From Gossypium raimondii (Eukaryota; Streptophyta; Magnoliopsida; Malvales; Malvaceae): a DNA stretch of 64,000 nucleotides. Position numbers and translations under genes: made by a program. Location of the stretch: contig NC_068577.1 in the NCBI RefSeq assembly GCF_025698545.1, forward strand, positions 372,001 through 436,000, written 5' to 3'. Position 1 is the first letter of the stretch. Each line of letters starts with the position of its first letter. Shown in pieces: positions 23,394 through 35,955 of the stretch. The notes beneath the pieces were generated by a model. The model was not told the DNA's origin. It ran no database searches and saw only the letters and a program-made list of their open reading frames with translations.

Positions 23394-23810
23394 GGGGGAA
23401 AACCGGCCGGTTTGACTTGTTGTCGAAGATTGGAAGTTATATGTTGACTACACGTTATTGAATGTAAGAGATTAAGACACGAAAAATGGCTGCTGTTCCT
23501 TGTAAGAATTAAATTATTATATTTTTTATTACTATTTTCACGTGCTTTTTTATTTACTTCTATTAATGTTTATCTTCTTTCTGGATAGTGTTTGGTCAAG
23601 GTTTGATTTTGTTGTATAGAATTTTATTACCACTTGAAATAATTGTATATAAATAAAATGGTTAGTATATTATTGGGTATTTGAGTTTTATTTTAATGTT
23701 CAATTTGGTACATGAGTTTTTTATTATTATTATCTAATTTGGCACTTGATTTTAATGCTCAAATGGAAAAATTGTCATATAAGTCCTTCAAATGAACTTT
23801 TTTTTAAATT

Positions 23811-24694
23811 TAAGGCTCGAAAGTCTGCCTGAGCCTGGACCGTTTTTAAGTTTATAATACTTTATATTCTGTAATTTAAATTTAGAACACATTAAAAATA
23901 AACTTATACTAAATATATAATAATACTCTAATGTAAACATTAAAATAATGTTAATATGACCAAATAAAAATTTCAATAACTAAAAATGTATAAAATTATT
24001 AAATATTAAAATAATATAATATAAATATTTTTTTAAAAATAAATTAAACAAATTAATATGAGTGGGTTTTGGTAAAATTTTAAGCCTATATTTTGGGTCG
24101 GGTTAGGCTTAGAGGTGCTCATGGGTCGGGCGGCCCGGCCCGGCCCGAATGCCCGCCCGAAATATGGGAGGGTTTGAGTAAAAATTTAGGCCCGAAATAT
24201 GGGCTTGGGCAAAAAAACGAGGCCCGATTTAAAAACAGGCCGGGCCTCGGGCACAACTTTTTTGGCCCGGGCCCGGGCCCGGCTCGGCCCGAATATAATA
24301 AATATTTTTATTATTTTTTATTTTTTTAATTTTAAAATACTTTTAAAATACTTTTATTAAATTTTTTAAATTTTTTAAATTTTTTAAAATACTTTTTAAA
24401 TTTTTTTTAATTTTAAAATATTTTTAAAATATTTTTTTAATTTTTAAAATAATTTTTTGGTATGTATTTAAAAAACGGGCCGGGCCCGGGCTTATGAATT
24501 TTTTCCCGGGCCGGGCCTGGGCAAAATTCTAGGCCCATATTTCGGGCCGGGCCGAGCCTGGGCCTATGACCCAGGCCGAAATTTTTTCTGGGCCTGGCCC
24601 GGCCCATGAGCACCTCTAGTTAGGCTTGAGCAAATATAAATTATGTTAATATCTTGTTTAAACATGGCCTGTACTCGACCTATGAGCACCTCTA
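23811..24694. mobile_element. Old H1 hAT-type MITE, split by a younger one
   Basis: The right end CTATGAGCACCTCTA (ending 24694) and the AT-rich interior match the H1 family copies at 7956-8402 and 49320-49816 in reverse orientation. The interior phrase AACATTATATTAACATAATTTATG of the 49-kb copy has a counterpart here. The left end near 23811 is worn and uncertain. It is interrupted by the younger element at 24110-24618. Confidence 0.55.
24110..24618. mobile_element. Young hAT-type MITE (family H1) with perfect 8-bp target duplications
   Basis: The element starts TAGAGGTGCTCATGG and ends with the exact reverse complement. The direct repeat GTTAGGCT lies immediately outside both ends (24102-24109 and 24619-24626). 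An 8-bp duplication and a TAGAG-type terminus fit the hAT superfamily. The arms are extremely rich in GGCCC/GGGCC words and the middle is nearly pure A/T, so the single strand would fold strongly. It has no transposase gene. It sits inside an older member of the same family. Confidence 0.88.
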
Positions 24695-25502
24695 GTCCTA
24701 CATACTAAATGACCTAATGAATAGTTCACATGTGTACTCTAATAAAAAAAACATAAATACTTAATTGGGATAAAAAGCAAAGCTTAGGTACTAAATTGAA
24801 TACTGAAACTAAAGTCAAGTAATAAATTGGAAAAAAAAAAACCTAAGTACTAAATTAAAGATTAAAATTAAACTTAACTACGAAATAATATATTAACCTA
24901 AATAAAATAATCTTAAATAACTTGATCTAGATCAAGTCCAAGCTTAGGGTCAAAAGTTGACCCTGCCAACGAAATTCATTAACAAGATTGGCTCAATAGC
25001 ATAAGTTAAAAAAATACAAGTAATTGCAAAATAATACAATCTAAAATTATTAGAAATTTAGGGTTTAGAGTTTTAATATTATTTATTTATGAATTTGTAT
25101 TATTTTTTGTTTTGTCTTATTTAATGATAAAATATCTTGTTATTATTCATCAATAGTACATGCGTATGCACTCACGTAAGGAAAAATCAATATTTTTTAA
25201 TTAATTTTTGTGTTTACTTTTTCTGAGTGGACAAATTAAATTCTAGAAAATCTAGAAAACTTATCAAATTCTGTTCAAAACTTGAGAAGGAAAAGAGTAG
25301 GAAAGACTGCAATTAATTAATGAATAAATATATGTGTGTGTCATTCTTTTTAATTTAGTACAAAGAATATATCAATATAAAGACATGGTAGTTTGACCAA
25401 GTTGATGTTGAACAGCACCGCAAGCCCCTCCCTCGAAATTAAACAAAATAATTAATATTTTGTGGATATAGTTGTCAATAAAAACACGGTATTAAGTTAA
25501 TT

Positions 25503-25645
25503 GAGTCTTAGTTTGATCGGTATGGATATTATTGTTAATGCAGAAGGAGCGGGTTCGAGTGCGTTGAAGCGCATTAACTTCCTATTTATGGGTTGAAGAG
25601 GAATTATAGATAGTTCTAAACATTGTATCAGAACGAACAAATATA
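25503..25645 (+). mobile_element. tRNA-headed SINE, family S1, copy 2
   Basis: The A-box-like TTAGTTTGATCGGTATGG is followed, about 45 bp on, by the B-box-like GGGTTCGAGTGCG. The family body CTATTTATGGGTTG and the tail TAGTTCTAAACATTGTATCA follow. This is one of the best-kept S1 heads. Confidence 0.75.
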
Positions 25646-26254
25646 ACCAGAATGCACGTGTTAATGGATAAGATGTATTTGACTAGGATTAGATATTTTT
25701 GGATTAAAATATAAAGTTATTTTGGATTGGGATTTTATGTTTCGGGTTCATTTCAAAATTTCAAAGTATTTCAATTTAAATTAATTTGTAATAGCAAATG
25801 TTGTATAAATCGGATTGGTAATCGAACTAGTTAGATTGATGGTTTTTTCTCAGTTCAATCGATTCTTTTAACAATTTAACCTTTCTTTGGATTTAAGGTA
25901 CCGGTTGAATCACTTAAACCACTAATTTCTGATTCAATTACCAGTGTAATTCTGACATCCATGGCAACATGTTATTTCGGAGTTTGACTTCACATCGTTC
26001 AAATCGATCATATTCAATATATGCAAATGTTTTTTTTACCACAGTGAATATGAGACTAATTTCAATAGAGCCAATAGTATTAAAGATAAAGCCCTTCCAA
26101 TAAGCGTGCTCCCCAGAATTTGAACCGCTAATATATTAGTACTCTTATAGTGTTTATGAATGAGTTGGTGTCACCTATTAATCGGGTCTTAACTTAGTTG
26201 TAAAATTACTAAAATCCCAATCCTTTTATCATGTAACAAATATTATTTTCAAAT

Positions 26255-26400
26255 TACCAACAGGTGTTAGGTACAATGGTAAAACACATTTCACTTCCAA
26301 GAAGAGAATGTAAGTTCGAATCTTAGAGACAACATTGTTGGGAGGGGTAACGACGAACCTCGAACATAAACCGTAAAACGGACATGAAGGATACCAAAAG
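26255..26400 (+). mobile_element. SINE-like element, family S2
   Basis: It contains the tRNA-like boxes TTAGGTACAATGGTAAAAC (A) and AAGTTCGAATCTTAG (B), spaced as in a tRNA. The downstream AACATTGTTG..GAACCTCGAAC reappears, reversed, at about 46460-46520. Both features suggest a second, lower-copy SINE family. Confidence 0.5.
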
Positions 26401-26966
26401 AATATTATTTCGAACATATTTATATCTTTTTATATTTTAATAAATTTAAAATATAAAAATAATGTGACACCATAGTATTTAGATTTAAACCCGAAACATC
26501 ATAGTATTTACTATCCAAACTTGTGACACCATCCATGTGTCGGCTGATAGACAATATAAGGAAAATGGGAAAATAATGTGACTCCATCCATGTGTCCAAT
26601 TGGCCATTAATTTTTTAAGATAAAAGGCTCGTTTGTGAGGTGCATATACAACGTACGTGTACGCCTTCTGTTGGAAAGGAGATGGCAACCAAATCAAATA
26701 AGCTAAGTCCTCGACGCCTCGTCCTCGTGGCTTCTTTCAATGCATCATTATAAGAGTTGATGTTGGTTGACTTGTGATACCAATTCAGTCAATAATTTAT
26801 ATAATACTAGATTATGTCACACTCAGTTTATGAGTGATTTCTTTAAATTTAAAGGAACATCTTTTCGGAGTAAAAACTGAGGTTTTTCTATCTTAATCTC
26901 TAAGATTTAAATTTCAGTATTTTCAGATTAGGCTTGTGCGTCACGACTCACAAGTGCTTTGGTTCA

Positions 26967-27085
26967 TGAATTATAGTCCCTCCTTAACTCATAAATAGGA
27001 GAATAATGCGCTTTATTACACTCAAATCCACCTCTTCCTGCATTGACAACAATGTCCATCATAATTTAACTAATACTCAATCGAC
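26967..27085 (-). mobile_element. tRNA-headed SINE, family S1, copy 3
   Basis: Read on the minus strand: GTCGATTGAGTATTAGTTAA, ATGATGGACATTGTTGTCAA, the family body (CTATTTATGAGTTAAGGAGG) and GACTATAATTC. The 3' tail is shortened compared with other S1 copies. Confidence 0.6.
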
Positions 27086-28100
27086 TCTTACCAATATTTT
27101 TTTAAATATTGATGTTTCTTACGTAATATCAATTCTAAATTATATATTTAGTTGGTTTTTATGTTTACTCGCATGTCATTTATCTTTGAATGATGTTTTT
27201 AAAATAACTTATCCATAGATTAATTCACAAGCCGCTTTAAAATGTATATCTAATTATAAAAAATATTTTAAATTTAATTTTTATAATTAATAAAATACAA
27301 TATATTAATAATCACATTATTAAATTTTAGCAAAAATATTTTAAATAAATTTTATCTTAATTTTTTTAGCATTAATTAATTAAATTATAAAAATTTAAAG
27401 AAAATAAGCTTGAAGCCCCAATCTTAACATGGCCCATATATTTGGGCTTTTCCAGATATGATTCCCCCAACATATTGGGTTGAAGTTCCAACATTGCATA
27501 GATCTAAAATTTTTGTATTTTTATTACATCGAGTATTTAATACATTGACACTGTATTTTTTTATTTCATAAATAGTTTTAAAAATTAGTATATATATTTT
27601 AAATATATAATTTTAATAATTTACTATATTCTTATTGAATACTTGTTAACCCATGATTTTACTTGACAACGTACTAAATATTTTCTCTTTTATATTTATT
27701 CTTTTATATAATTTTACGTGCAATAATCATATTTAAAATGTTTTAATATTAATAATCTTCCAATGAAAAAATTTACGGATGACGAGCTTTTTAAATCGTG
27801 ATAAAAATAATTGAATAAACCGATCGATCTACAAATTAATCCGAGATCAATTTAATTAATAAATTCACTTTAAAAATTATAAAATATGTTTGTATTATCA
27901 TGTTAAAGCTACCAACTACACATGAATAATAATAAATTTTCCTTTAAAATAAAGAAATATTTTACCTTTTGGAAAAAAGAAAAAAAAAAGTAAAGGGCCA
28001 TTAATTCCGTTGCTCCTTTAGCAAATATTTCTTTTCCTTTTTACTTTAGTGAGACAAAAAAATACACCTTCCATCAAACTTTGACGATCGTAAAAATAAA

Positions 28101-28246
28101 AAATAGTCGATTGGAATGAGTATTGTTGTCAATTTAGGAGGATGTGAGTTCGAGTGTATTGAAACACATTATTCTCTTATTTATGGGTTGGAGAAGGACT
28201 TTGGGTCTTTTTAAACATTGTGTAAAAATAAAACAGATATGATCAG
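28101..28246 (+). mobile_element. tRNA-headed SINE, family S1, copy 4
   Basis: It shows TCGATTGGAATGAGTATTG, the B-box GTGAGTTCGAGTGT, CTTATTTATGGGTTGGAG, and the tail ACATTGTGTAAAAATAAAAC then AGATATGAT. The tail AAAACAGATATGAT is shared with the 37.3-kb copy. Confidence 0.7.
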
Positions 28247-28510
28247 GCTATTGATTTAGTGGTAAAATTTGTGTGGGTTCAAGTTTATTAGCATTAAATT
28301 CAAAGTACGATCTCTGTGTTAATAACTCATTCCTTTTGAACCTCAAGTTTGGCCAAGTGTTCACATTTCTTAGGAATAGATTAGGTTCGAATCGTTGTTG
28401 TAAAAAAAAAAAAACACTTTCTTTCTCAACATGATGATTATAGGTAAAATTATCATGGAGGTTCTTGCAATATAAGTCAGATTGCATTTATCCACATTAC
28501 TCAAAAAACA

Positions 28511-28728
28511 GGCAAATTAGTCCTTGTACATTAAATCAAAGAGCAATTTGGTCCTTTTATTAAAAATTAAGCTATTAAAAATTGCTCATCGTACATCATC
28601 ATAAGGTAGATATGTCATTGTCTTGTTATTCTGTCAACTATGCTAGTTTTTAATTGTACAAATGGATAACATTTTTAATAGAAAGAACCAATTTGATCTT
28701 TAATCTAATGTACAAGGACTAATTTACC
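28511..28728. mobile_element. Foldback MITE with ~60-bp inverted arms
   Basis: The left arm begins GGCAAATTAGTCCTTGTACA. The right arm, read in reverse, begins GGTAAATTAGTCCTTGTACA and continues to match through AAATCAAAGA and the TTTGGTCCTTT-type segment to TATTAAAAAT. The unpaired middle is about 95 bp. A single decayed arm of the same family lies at about 7095-7170. It is non-coding. Confidence 0.75.
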
Positions 28729-30029
28729 TTTTTTTTTTGTGTAGTTGAGAAAAAATACAATCCGACTCCGAACATAGAAACCTTTATGACACATTTACCG
28801 ATATTGTAATGCAATTAAATTAAAATATTATAGAATCTTATAATAACTCAATCAACCATGACAAAAATTGGAGTTAGATCCTATTTTTTTGATCTTCATA
28901 GGGTTTGATTTGTGTGCTCTAGAGACCTTGATGTATGATATATCATTATTAATAAATAATATAAAAATACATAACGGTCTAATAATTTTAAATTCAAATA
29001 TCAAATCACAAGAAAATTGGGGATTTCTGAAAACGTAGCCTGCCTGGAAATTTCAAAGCTTAGGTTAAAGGTCAAATTAAATTAAAGCCCTTAATTAATT
29101 TAAAATTAAACCCTAAAAGTTGAAAACGACAACACCTACTAAGTTAGGATGCATTCTATTCAATTTACTTTTCACCAACAAACCCACCACCAAGTTATTT
29201 TCTTTTCATTGAAATTGCTAAATTGAAATATTTTATGTAAAAGTAAAATTTATTGTTAGTCCTTGTACTTATATAGAATTTAAGATTTAGTCCTTTTATT
29301 TTAAATGTCAATTAAGAATACATGACGGTTTTTAATTATGCTGATGAAGTTCAAAAAACTCTACCACATTATTATTATTTTGCTAAAAGAATAATTAAAC
29401 GGATTAGATCAAACTTTTAAATATTTAAGTGTTAATTAACTTTTAGTCCCTATACTTAATAATTAAGTCTGTTTTAGTACCTATGCTTTTTTTTAGTCCA
29501 TTTTCTGTACTTGAACTTGATAATTAGGTGTATTTTAGTCCATGAACTTAATCATTGTAAAAGTTTAATGACATAACATTTTGAGATTTGGCCACGTTAT
29601 CACTTAAATTTTAGATGATGACATGTCCTAATTTAAGAGCGCCATGTCATCAAATATTGATGTAATCTATGTTCAAGGACCAAAATGAACTTATTTATCA
29701 AGTTCAAGTATCAAATTTAACCCAAAGCGAACTTAATTGAAAGTTCAAATATTAAAATTATATTAACCCATTTTTAAGAGGAAGAATACACGATAATAGA
29801 TTCAAATCATTACAAGTAAAATTAATTATTATAAAGTACAAATCAAACATAATATAGATCAAAATAACTCTAAGCATAAATTCAAATAAAAATCACATAA
29901 AATTTCCAAAAATAAAACTCAAATGTTATCTTAATTTAGGGCAAATGGGCAATCAATATATCCCATATTTTATTAGTAAAAAAAATTAAAATTTCCCAAT
30001 ATTTTTTAAACAATCTCATTATAGGTTCT

Positions 30030-30165
30030 AATCATATCTGGTTTTTTTAAATATAATACTTAAAACTACTAATAGCCCCTCCCCAACCCATAAATATGAG
30101 GATAATGCACTTCAGCGTATCAAACCCGTGTCTCGTCCATACCAATCGAGTTAAAACTCAATCGG
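30030..30165 (-). mobile_element. tRNA-headed SINE, family S1, copy 5
   Basis: Read on the minus strand: GCCGATTGAGTTTTAACTCG, ATTGGTATGG, then CATTATCCTCATATTTATGG, GTTGGGGAGGGGCTATTAG and a tail ending CAGATATGATTAGAAC. Confidence 0.65.
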
Positions 30166-30359
30166 CAATTTTTCCAAAATTTTTAAATTAATAAAAAAAA
30201 GAGTGATGATTTTATGAGCCCACTGATCAGTATTATTTGACAACGTAGTTTAATTTTAATTTTGTTGTGAAGTGCTATGTGTAATATACATAGAGATGGT
30301 CGAAGAGATCCAAAAGTCTTACAACAATCTCCTGATTTTCTTGTTTAAGGTTTTTTTTT

Positions 30360-31957
30360 AAGACACGCAATTTGCGGAGTCTACTTTAACGGCTTTTCTT
30401 CCACGTTTACACCTTCCCTTTCTTTCTTGTCCCCAAAAATGATTCAATTACTACAATGCTGCTTAAAAACTGGGATTCAATTTTGAATATTCCTATCCAA
30501 TTCCTGATTCAGGGTTTTGAGGGTCTCACTGTTAATGAACTCATAAAAGTTTCCATCTTGGTGAGTTCCTTTTAAATTTTGTTGATTTATTTGAGTTGTT
30601 GAGCTTGAATCTCAATCTGGGTGTTACTTTTCTTGATTGGGTTTTTTGATCGATTGATTATTTTGGATGATTTTGATTTTCTTTTGTCAGATTTTTGAAC
30701 TGGATTCCTTGGTTTATTGCTGATTCAAGTTTTGATTTAAAAAAAAAAAAACTTTCTGGGTAGTTTTTTAGCTGAATCCCAAAATCGAACAAGGTCTTAG
30801 CTTAATTTATGGATGAACTCTGAAAACTTTGAGATTCCATGTTCGAGTCGTGAGCAGGAGTTAGTTTAAGTGGATTCTTTGTAATGATTCTGATGGTAAC
30901 TGTTAATATAATTATAAGTTGCAGCTCGAAATAAGCTATGAAAATAGTAACACTGGAATGATAGGACTAATGTTTGTTTCTTTGGAGATTTTTTAATGAA
31001 ATCTAGCAGTGTAGGAGGTGGTAATGAGTTTCGATTTTGAATCGAATCATAGAATTCTCTCAAGAAGATCAGTTTGATTCTTAAATGCCATATATGAATG
31101 CCCTTCTTACTCGAATGTTAAGCACAGGGAAATTTCGACTTTCGGGTGCATTCGTATTGCGTAATGTATGTAATTTTCGATATTGACCGATATCCTAGTT
31201 ACATTCAGGTCTTACAATAATCTTTCAAGTCTTGTGAACATCCGTATGCTGACTTTAAAACTGGATTGTTAAGTCGAACATGTTTTGATTTTCGAGTTTG
31301 AGTAGGGTGTTAAAGTTTTCCTTTTTCTGATAATCTGTTTGTTTGTTGGTTACTTGTAATAAGAAAAGCTAGAACCGCTTCCTCGTGCTCCTATGTAGAA
31401 CGTAGTTAAACAGATAGACGTGTTTACGAGCAAGATTTGTTCAAGCATCATAGGCTGCTTCTTGAAATTGTAACAAAAGACATGCTTGTAGCACGAGAAA
31501 AATGACACTTCTTGTCTCTACTATGATGGCAAATGGATCATGTTGCTGATGCATCTTTTCTACCATTGTAGAGTATAATCATAGATGTGTTCGATAAGAG
31601 GATGACCTATTATGTTTTTTGAAACCGTGTTCAATGAATCTTTCTCATTATGTTTTACTGGTTCATCTCTTTCCTCTATTCATATTTCAGACATCTTGAA
31701 AAATTCCTCTGCATTCTAAAGTACATGACTGCCCTTTAATGTGTTTGCTCGAGAAAGTTCATGGTTGTCCTTGATTCTGATACGTTGAGCTTCTAATTTC
31801 TAATATTATTATTATTGGCAGAGAAATGCAGAAACGATTATGAAGGCTTCGAAGATGAGGAATTAAGAGAAGTCTGATTCATCCCCTGCGCGATTTCACT
31901 GAAACTAGAGTTAAACAAAGAGTGTGTGGCCCAGCATCAAAATTCAAAAGCTACAAT
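30360..31957 (+). other. 5' leader of the second SINA gene, with an intron
   Basis: A likely untranslated leader exon ends at 30560 (CATCTTG|GTGAGT), and an intron runs 30561-31821 to the acceptor TTGGCAG. The second leader part (31822-31957) then leads to the ATG at 31958. The transcription start was not found and 30360 is a guess. The leader exon holds at least one short upstream frame, starting at AAAATGATTC (about 30438). Confidence 0.5.
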
Positions 31958-33038
31958 ATGGCACCTGGTGGTGGTATCTGCAAGGATGTGATCGAGTCTC
32001 GTATTACATTTGCAGAATATGACATGGCAACTTCAAGTGCAGAGTTAAGAGGTTCCCCTTTAAGAAAAGCAGCAACCAGTTTGGGTGGAAATCTTGGAGC
32101 AACATCAACAAATGACGTGCACGAATTACTCGAGTGTCCCGTTTGCTTAAATTTGATGTATCCTCCGATTTACCAGGTAGGTGCCGTTTACCTCTAATAA
32201 AAAGTTCTGTTTCGAAATTATTTTAATGACACTTTTTTTTATTATATATTTTACACTAGTGTCCCAATGGCCACACTGTATGTTCGATTTGCAAGGCTAG
32301 AGTTCATAATTCTTGCCCGACTTGCCGCAATGAGCTTGGAAATATAAGGTGTTTGGCTCTAGAAAAAGTAGCGGAGTCATTAGAACTTCCTTGCCGATAC
32401 CAGATTCTGGGTTGTCACGATATTTTTCCGTACTACAGTAAGCTGAAGCACGAAAAAAACTGTAGATACCGCCCCTATCATTGTCCGTACGCCGGAGCCG
32501 AATGCTCCGTCACTGGTGATATTCCGTTTCTCGTCGTGCATCTAAAGAATGATCACAAGGTCGATATGCATGATGGTTGTACTTTCAACCACAGATACGT
32601 TAAATCCAATCCTCATGAAGTCGAAAATGCCACCTGGATGTTAACCGTAAGATCTCCTCTTTTACGACACACACATATTTGCAACAAGTTTGTTAATAAC
32701 CGTCCTATCTGTTGCAGGTTTTCAACTGTTTCGGTCGACAATTTTGCTTGCACTTCGAGGCTTTTCACATAGGAATGGCACCAGTTTACATGGCTTTCTT
32801 ACGATTCATGGGTGACGAGGATGAGGCGAGACAATTCAGTTATAGTTTGGAAGTTGGTTGTTATGGCAGAAAGGTTACCTGGCAAGGAGTTCCTAGAAGC
32901 ATTCGAGATAGTCATCGGAAAGTTCGAGATAGTCAAGACGGACTTATAATTCAACGGAACCTGGCGCTCTTTTTTTCTGGCGGGGATAGACAGGAATTGA
33001 AGCTGAAAGTGGCCGGCCGGATTTGGAAAGAACAATGA
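31958..33038 (+). CDS. SINA-type RING E3 ubiquitin ligase (SINAT1/2-like)
   Basis: The coding exons are 31958-32176 (219 nt), 32260-32646 (387 nt) and 32718-33038 (321 nt), all phase 0, giving 308 aa. The start MAPGGG is typical of SINAT1/2-type proteins. The RING uses C60, C63, C74, H78, C81, C84, C92 and C95. The SIAH zinc finger and the substrate-binding domain follow, with blocks such as DIFPYYSKLKHE, DHKVDMHDGCTFNHRYVKSN and SIRDSHRKVRDSQDGLI, ending RIWKEQ. It ubiquitinates bound proteins, probably as a dimer, in cytosol or nucleus. Every key residue is present. It is a diverged paralogue of the minus-strand gene at 1.7-3.4 kb: exon lengths are identical, but the N-terminal 55 residues are unrelated. 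Confidence 0.95.
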
Positions 33039-33258
33039 GATAAGTCCAGAAAAATGAATCTAGGACCATGGTTAGTTCAAAATATGTATATATATATAAA
33101 AGAGAATAAAAAGTGTTGCTAGATTCATGCATTTTTCTGTAAAATTTTTGTAGATAATGTTATCACATTATTAGGGTAAACTATGATTGGTATTGGAGAT
33201 TTCTATGATATTTTAGCACTATATATTTCGGATAATATTCGGATTTGAATATTTTTAG

Positions 33259-33558
33259 GTTAAATCACTATTTGGGGCTTGAATTTGATAAAAAGAATTT
33301 TACGTTGGGGTTTATTTTTTTAATACAAGTTAGGTCCTGAATTTGACAATTATTTTTTTATATTGGGGCTTGAACTTTTTTTTTGTCCAAGAGCTAAATT
33401 TTGAACTTGGCAATGGTTCCCGTATTGGGGTTTGAGCTTGTTTTTGTTCAAGTTAGTCCTTGAAAATCTTAAAGTTCAGGCCTCAATATAGAAACTATTG
33501 TTAAATACAGGGCTTAATTTGGACAAAAAAAAGTTTAGGACCCAAAAAGTAATTTAAC
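33259..33558. mobile_element. Foldback MITE (family F1), copy 2
   Basis: The ends GTTAAATCACTATTTGGGGC and the complement of AAAAAGTAATTTAAC form imperfect inverted repeats like those at 7560-7954. The interior repeats the words TTGAATTTGA and TATTGGGGCTTGA in both senses. It is non-coding. Confidence 0.6.
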
Positions 33559-35839
33559 TCAATATTCTAATTATTATTTGTAGTAGATTCGAGTGGATGT
33601 GGATATTAGTCATCGAATATCTATTCAATATATTTAGTAAATTTGGATATTTGACGAGAAAGTTAATTAATTCAAATAGTAATAATCGGATTAACTATGG
33701 TTAATAATCAGTTGAAACTAAGAAACCTTAACCCAAACCCAGGCTCAAAATGGGGTAATAGTGTTTCCTGATTCCGTGGATAGCCTCGAGGGTTCACGAA
33801 ATGGGAGCGTCTCAGTTAGTGAAGAGAGTACGTACTTGATGGACATGTAAATAATTAATTAGTAAAGTAATGTGTGATGTGGATTGAACCAGGAAGACAT
33901 AAGTAGCCTTTTCAAGGAGACATAGTACCATTTGGCTGGTCCCTTTTTATTGTTGAGAAAGATTGACTCTTTCGGGAGAAGTTTTTGAAATGTCGTCTGC
34001 TGAATTGTTATGGCCCGATAATATCTATGATTGTTCATAGATGTATTGACTGCCCGGAGGACAACAATTCACATACTTATTCCGAAGAAATCGATTCTCC
34101 TCAACACTGATTGGGCCATAAACCCATTTAGTGATAAATAAGGGATAGAAAGACAAAACACTCGAAACAATTTGTGGGGGTTTCTCTGCCCAATGCTTAA
34201 GCATAGTTAACCCCACTCATCTCTCGATTTTTGCTCAAAACTCCACGATCAACTGGGTACAATGCAACCTAGTCTCCCGATTACCTCTTAAACGTATTGG
34301 TCCAATAAACTTTGCAAACTAGAAAAGCCCAAATCGAATCAGCACAATATGTGTTTGTAGCGCAATGGTTAGATAGTTGCTGCTCTCAAAACAACTATCA
34401 ACAATCATGAAGCTATCGTTCTGCTCTACAAGACGTGGCTCAGATACGAACTAGCATACGATGTGTTAATGGCATCCAAACAATCATGATACACACTTCA
34501 CTCGTTCTGTGCCAGCAAGTTCCGTATTAAGGTATTCATCCTTCTTAACTTAGGAAAGCTACAAACAAGGACAAAATCAGGAGCCAATCCCAAGGCACCT
34601 TGGGCTCTAGCATAAAAAGGTCTCTATGGATATTTTTTTGTTCATGTCACTCCATTAACTTCAGCATCAAAGAGCGAGCAGAGTGTCAACTCTGACGCTT
34701 TCATAGCTCACATTTTTTCATTTTTCAGATTTAGTTAATCTATAAAACTCCTTCCCAACTTCAAATCAACCAAACTTTAGCAATGTTTTGATAGTATCAC
34801 ATTATTGAACCAAATATGATATTCCGATGATGACATCTTACATATTTATCGATGATATAAGATAAACCCATCTGAAGTGTGGCCAAGGTGGTCATAATGC
34901 CACCATACTCTAAATATGTTTGTGACATGAAAATGTGCTCTTTCCATGTAGCTTTGTTTTTTCCTTTTTCAAGTTTCTACCAACCAACTCACTCTGTCTT
35001 AGAGAAGTACGAAATTTTGAGTTGTCCCTTCTTCCACCTTATATTCATCTTAATGCTTGATGGTGCGAGTGGAGCCTTTTTTAACGTGTACAAGAAAACA
35101 AAAACAGGCATTGATGCGTTGGCGTTGAGATATATCCATAACTGCTTTAGTATACAAAAAGGATACGCAAGAAAGATCAAAACAAAAAGTGGGATGACAA
35201 CTTGAAAAATAATTATTAGATAAAGTTTGAGGGAGGTTAATCCAGTTTAAGGTCGGAGTATAGAGGGTTGAAATTAGATTGAAATTTGGGAGTAGGTCCT
35301 CTTAAAATGGAAAATTTGCAGTTTAGCCTATTCATAAAGGATGAAATTATAAGTTAATATGGGGTAAGATTGCACTTTAGCCCCAAAAATAAAAAAAAAT
35401 TCTATTCAATCCCTTTAGAAATGATTAAATCATAAATTATTCAGTGATAAAATTATTTTTTGACCTCTCAAAAAATTTATAATTTAATTCCGACCCTCAT
35501 TAAAAAAAATTGAATTCACTCTTGGTTGAAAGTGATATTTATATATTACCTACTAAATAAGACTGTTAGTGAAACTTGAACTCTGGGACTTACCAATTGG
35601 GGCGTAGATAAATGTATGTAGTGGCTTTGGCCCTTCCAAAACTGATAAAGGATCCTTTAATGTTTTCAAAATTTATGAAATTACATGTTAATGTAATCAT
35701 AAATTTACGTATTGCCCTAAAATTTATTATTCATTTTCTATATTCTTTTCCATATCTTAAATTAATCATAGAAATTAAGGAACAATGTGGAAGGAATCAA
35801 TGTTTTGAAATGTTAAAAAGACAACGTGCAAGAACCCCA

Positions 35840-35955
35840 TGTATTGGTCTAATGGTTAGAGTGTCATTGACCCAAGTGTAACCTGGGTTTTAGTTATGCT
35901 AATTGCGTTGCTGTTAGGATTTTACCCTCTTCTTATAAATCACAAAAAAAAAAAA
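35840..35955 (+). mobile_element. SINE-like element, family S3
   Basis: The A-box TGGTCTAATGGTTAGAGTG is followed about 30 bp later by ACCTGGGTTTTAGTTATG in the place of a B-box. It ends in an A-rich tail (about 35942-35964). This head resembles tRNA genes more closely than family S1 does. Confidence 0.55.

Larger units (their letters stand above)
24700..30340. other. Gene-free repeat-rich stretch
   Basis: No protein or RNA gene is seen. It holds SINE copies (25.5, 27.0, 28.1, 30.0 kb), a second SINE-like family near 26.3 kb, a foldback element at 28511-28728 and AT-rich spacers. The frame at 26485-26697 is not conserved-looking and is probably chance. Confidence 0.55.

Noticed and set aside
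24093-24329. Open frame rich in Gly, Pro and Arg
   Set aside because: It lies across the GC-rich arm of the H1 MITE. The composition comes from GGCCC/GGGCC words, not from a protein.
34340-34480. tRNA-like words (AGCGCAATGGTTAGATAG)
   Set aside because: No stems close into a cloverleaf and no B-box follows at a suitable distance.
34879-35205. Frame of 108 residues between SINA and peroxidase genes
   Set aside because: It shows no domain, no convincing upstream signals and a chance-like residue mix; it lies in a degraded anonymous stretch.
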